Shown here: piece by piece, positions 5,666-6,911 of the stretch
Layout of the letters: the number at the start of each line of letters is the position of its first letter
How positions within the stretch are numbered: position 1 is the first letter of the stretch
Source: Armatimonadota bacterium
Lineage (GTDB): Bacteria; Armatimonadota; UBA5829
Length of the DNA: 6,911 nucleotides
NCBI GenBank assembly: GCA_023398345.1
Contig: JAEWSK010000017.1
Coordinates: 1 to 6,911, forward strand
Direction of reading: 5' to 3'
The notes under the pieces: generated by a model
The model's database searches: none
The model's input: the letters and a program-made list of their open reading frames with translations, nothing else
What the model was told of the DNA's origin: nothing
Program-made: the position numbers and the translations under genes

Positions 5666-6529
5666 ATGATTCCGTTTGCCGAAGCGCTCAAATCCGGCAA
5701 AATTCTCATATTCGATGGCGCGACTGGAACCCAACTGGCTGCGCGATGCGGCATGAATGGCCCGCTGACGAATATCGAACACCCTGAAACCGTAAAGGCC
5801 GTCCACGCCGACTACAAGGCCGCGGGCGCGAATGTTGTTATTACAAACACGCTTACAGCCAATCGAATTTACCTAGAACACGCGGGGCTTGCCGACAAAT
5901 TGGAGTCAATTAACGCTATCGGCGCAAAACTGTGTCGCGAGGCAGTTGGTGAGGACTGCTACGTTGCAGGCGATATGTGTTCGACCGGCAAGTTTATGGA
6001 GCCGTTGGGCGATTATACAGAGCAGCAGTTTTATGACAACGCAGCAGAGCAGGCGAAGATTTTGGCGGATAACGGCGTCGATCTTATACTCATCGAGACA
6101 ATGACCGATGTGCGCGAGACCGCGATAGCCGTTCGTGCGGCCAAGGAATCAACCGGTCTTGCAGTAGTTGCGAGTCTGTCGTTTGATCCCGTCGCCGAAA
6201 GTTTTCGCACTATGATGGGTGATACGTCCGAGCGTGCAGTGCGCGAGCTTTCAGACGCGGGCGCGAACGCTATTGGTTCCAACTGCGGCACGATTGATCC
6301 ATTTGAAATGAGTTTACTCATTGCCGAAATGCGCTCATTTTCCGACATCGCTCTTATAGCGATGCCGAACGCGGGCAAGCCCGAACTATGCGCCGGCGAT
6401 GTAGTGTTCAAGCTCACGCCGCAGGAGTTTGCAGAGGGCGTCAAAAAGTGCATAGAGTCAGGCGCAACCCTAATAGGCGGATGTTGCGGGACAACCCCTG
6501 CCCATATCGCGGCCCTTGCAAACAGATAA
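5666..6529 (+). CDS. homocysteine S-methyltransferase family protein (MetH N-terminal module only)
   Basis: This zinc-dependent methyltransferase of 287 residues folds as a TIM barrel and would transfer a methyl group to homocysteine or another thiol. DGATGTQL at 17-24 is the family opening motif, followed by ITNTLTANR (59-67), DLILIETMTDVRETAIAVRA (139-158), MPNAGKPEL (233-241) and GGCCGTTPAHIAAL (271-284). The three zinc ligands are present: Cys207 in SNCGT, and Cys273 and Cys274. Full-length MetH adds folate, cobalamin and activation domains; none is present and the gene ends normally, so this is a single-domain enzyme. It could be half of a split methionine synthase, an S-methylmethionine or SAM-dependent enzyme, or a methyltransferase with another donor; homology alone cannot decide. 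AGGAGG (5653-5658) lies 7 bases before the ATG. Confidence 0.92.
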   Translation: MIPFAEALKSGKILIFDGATGTQLAARCGMNGPLTNIEHPETVKAVHADYKAAGANVVITNTLTANRIYLEHAGLADKLESINAIGAKLCREAVGEDCYVAGDMCSTGKFMEPLGDYTEQQFYDNAAEQAKILADNGVDLILIETMTDVRETAIAVRAAKESTGLAVVASLSFDPVAESFRTMMGDTSERAVRELSDAGANAIGSNCGTIDPFEMSLLIAEMRSFSDIALIAMPNAGKPELCAGDVVFKLTPQEFAEGVKKCIESGATLIGGCCGTTPAHIAALANR

Positions 6530-6536
6530 AACATGC

Positions 6537-6584
6537 CGTCCCCAAACTCTATTATCCCAAGCATCTCAAAGATGGGTGGGGACG
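6537..6584 (+). other. 48-base two-stem RNA-like element after the methyltransferase gene
   Basis: CGTCCCCA (6537-6544) and TGGGGACG (6577-6584) form a perfect 8-bp stem. It encloses a second hairpin, CATCT (6562-6566) / AGATG (6570-6574), with a 3-base loop. No U-tract follows, so it is not a standard terminator. It could end or stabilise the methyltransferase mRNA, or form part of the leader of the gene at 6712. I recognise no riboswitch class. Confidence 0.4.
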
Positions 6585-6591
6585 CAGCACA

Positions 6592-6653
6592 AAGTCGATT
6601 ATAAGTGTCGCCGAGCGATTTTCATGAAGTCGGAAAGATGAGGTAAGTCGATT
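6592..6653 (+). repeat. direct repeats of AAGTCG and a small hairpin ahead of the last gene
   Basis: AAGTCGATT occurs at 6592-6600 and again at 6645-6653; a third AAGTCG is at 6627-6632. That third copy is also the right arm of a hairpin with CGATTT (6616-6621), 6 bp with one G-U pair and loop TCATG. The spaced copies could be regulator sites or duplicated spacer DNA. Confidence 0.25.
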
Positions 6654-6711
6654 GTTTTATTCTAATCCCTCTCCGAGGCCACTGCGTCACGGAGTTTCGG
6701 GAAGCGCATTT

Positions 6712-6911
6712 ATGCATTTGATGCCCAAAGATTTGCTTAAAAGCGCCTATAGCGCATCTTCCGAAGGCGTAGTTCGTAAGTTTGACGATCAGCTAAATGC
6801 CAAGATGGTTGCATTTATGCGCGAGCTAATGCACGCCGTCAATACGCTCGATATAGAAGCGTTTGAGTGCTATCATTCGATGGCCTGGGATCGCGACAAA
6901 ATACTCGAAGT
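6712..6911 (+). CDS. unrecognised gene, 3' part beyond window edge
   Basis: The frame is open from an in-frame TGA at 6625 to the window end. From the ATG at 6712 it gives 66 codons plus 2 bases. The start is uncertain. The ATG at 6712 has a weak GGGAAG (6699-6704) 7 bases upstream. A TTG at 6652 has a better GAGGT (6640-6644) at the same spacing and would add 20 residues; an ATG at 6721 is also possible. The visible product is soluble and probably helical, with many charged residues (for example KFDDQLNAKMVAFMRELM) and an HSMAWDRDKILE segment. There is no signal peptide or membrane segment. I do not recognise the family and assign no function. Codon use looks like that of its neighbours, which supports a real gene. 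Confidence 0.55.
   Translation, partial: MHLMPKDLLKSAYSASSEGVVRKFDDQLNAKMVAFMRELMHAVNTLDIEAFECYHSMAWDRDKILE

Noticed and set aside
6031..6564. Minus-strand open frame of 177 codons
   Set aside because: It is antisense to the homocysteine methyltransferase coding sequence; composition and motifs support only the plus-strand gene.
6577..6600. Resemblance of GGGACGCA to part of a c-di-GMP riboswitch
   Set aside because: The other conserved segments and the tetraloop-receptor layout of that class are missing; only a short string matches.

Overview
The window is bacterial chromosomal DNA of roughly 50% GC, with short intergenic gaps and housekeeping or stress genes. There is no phage, plasmid, insertion sequence, CRISPR array, tRNA or rRNA. 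The lipid II flippase gene shows a peptidoglycan-making bacterium. Nothing here fixes the phylum; an uncultured environmental lineage such as Armatimonadota would fit, but that is only a guess.

Layout. (1) 1-1367, minus strand: murJ, cut by the left edge, with a good sigma-70-type promoter placed almost at its start codon. (2) 1368-1921: about 550 bases with no convincing protein gene. It holds a terminator-like hairpin with a U-rich tail that no neighbouring gene explains, and a series of stem-loops, so it may carry a small RNA and/or a long structured leader for the next gene. (3) 1922-2389, plus: bacterioferritin with all ferroxidase and haem residues present. (4) 2428-3645, minus: a BaiN/HI0933-family flavoprotein convergent with bfr, with a strong hairpin over the shared 3' end. 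(5) 3646-3841: a divergent control region with a promoter on each side of a 12-bp inverted repeat. (6) 3842-5565, plus: a compact cluster of an ECF sigma factor, a zinc-finger anti-sigma factor with no membrane segment, and a stand-alone Lon N-terminal domain with no ATPase or protease part. (7) 5666-6529, plus: a single-domain homocysteine S-methyltransferase like the first module of MetH. (8) 6530-6711: a gene-free gap with an 8-bp perfect stem and short direct repeats. (9) From 6712: the start of an unrecognised gene that runs off the right edge.

The most unusual part is the sigma / soluble anti-sigma / orphan LonN cluster. The sigma and anti-sigma genes form a familiar regulatory pair. 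The tightly linked Lon substrate-binding domain suggests, by inference only, that recognition by a proteolysis-type domain is part of the switch. A hairpin between the sigma and anti-sigma genes could set their ratio. Bacterioferritin (iron storage) and the flavoprotein (redox) may belong to a stress or iron theme, but they have separate promoters and nothing here proves a link.
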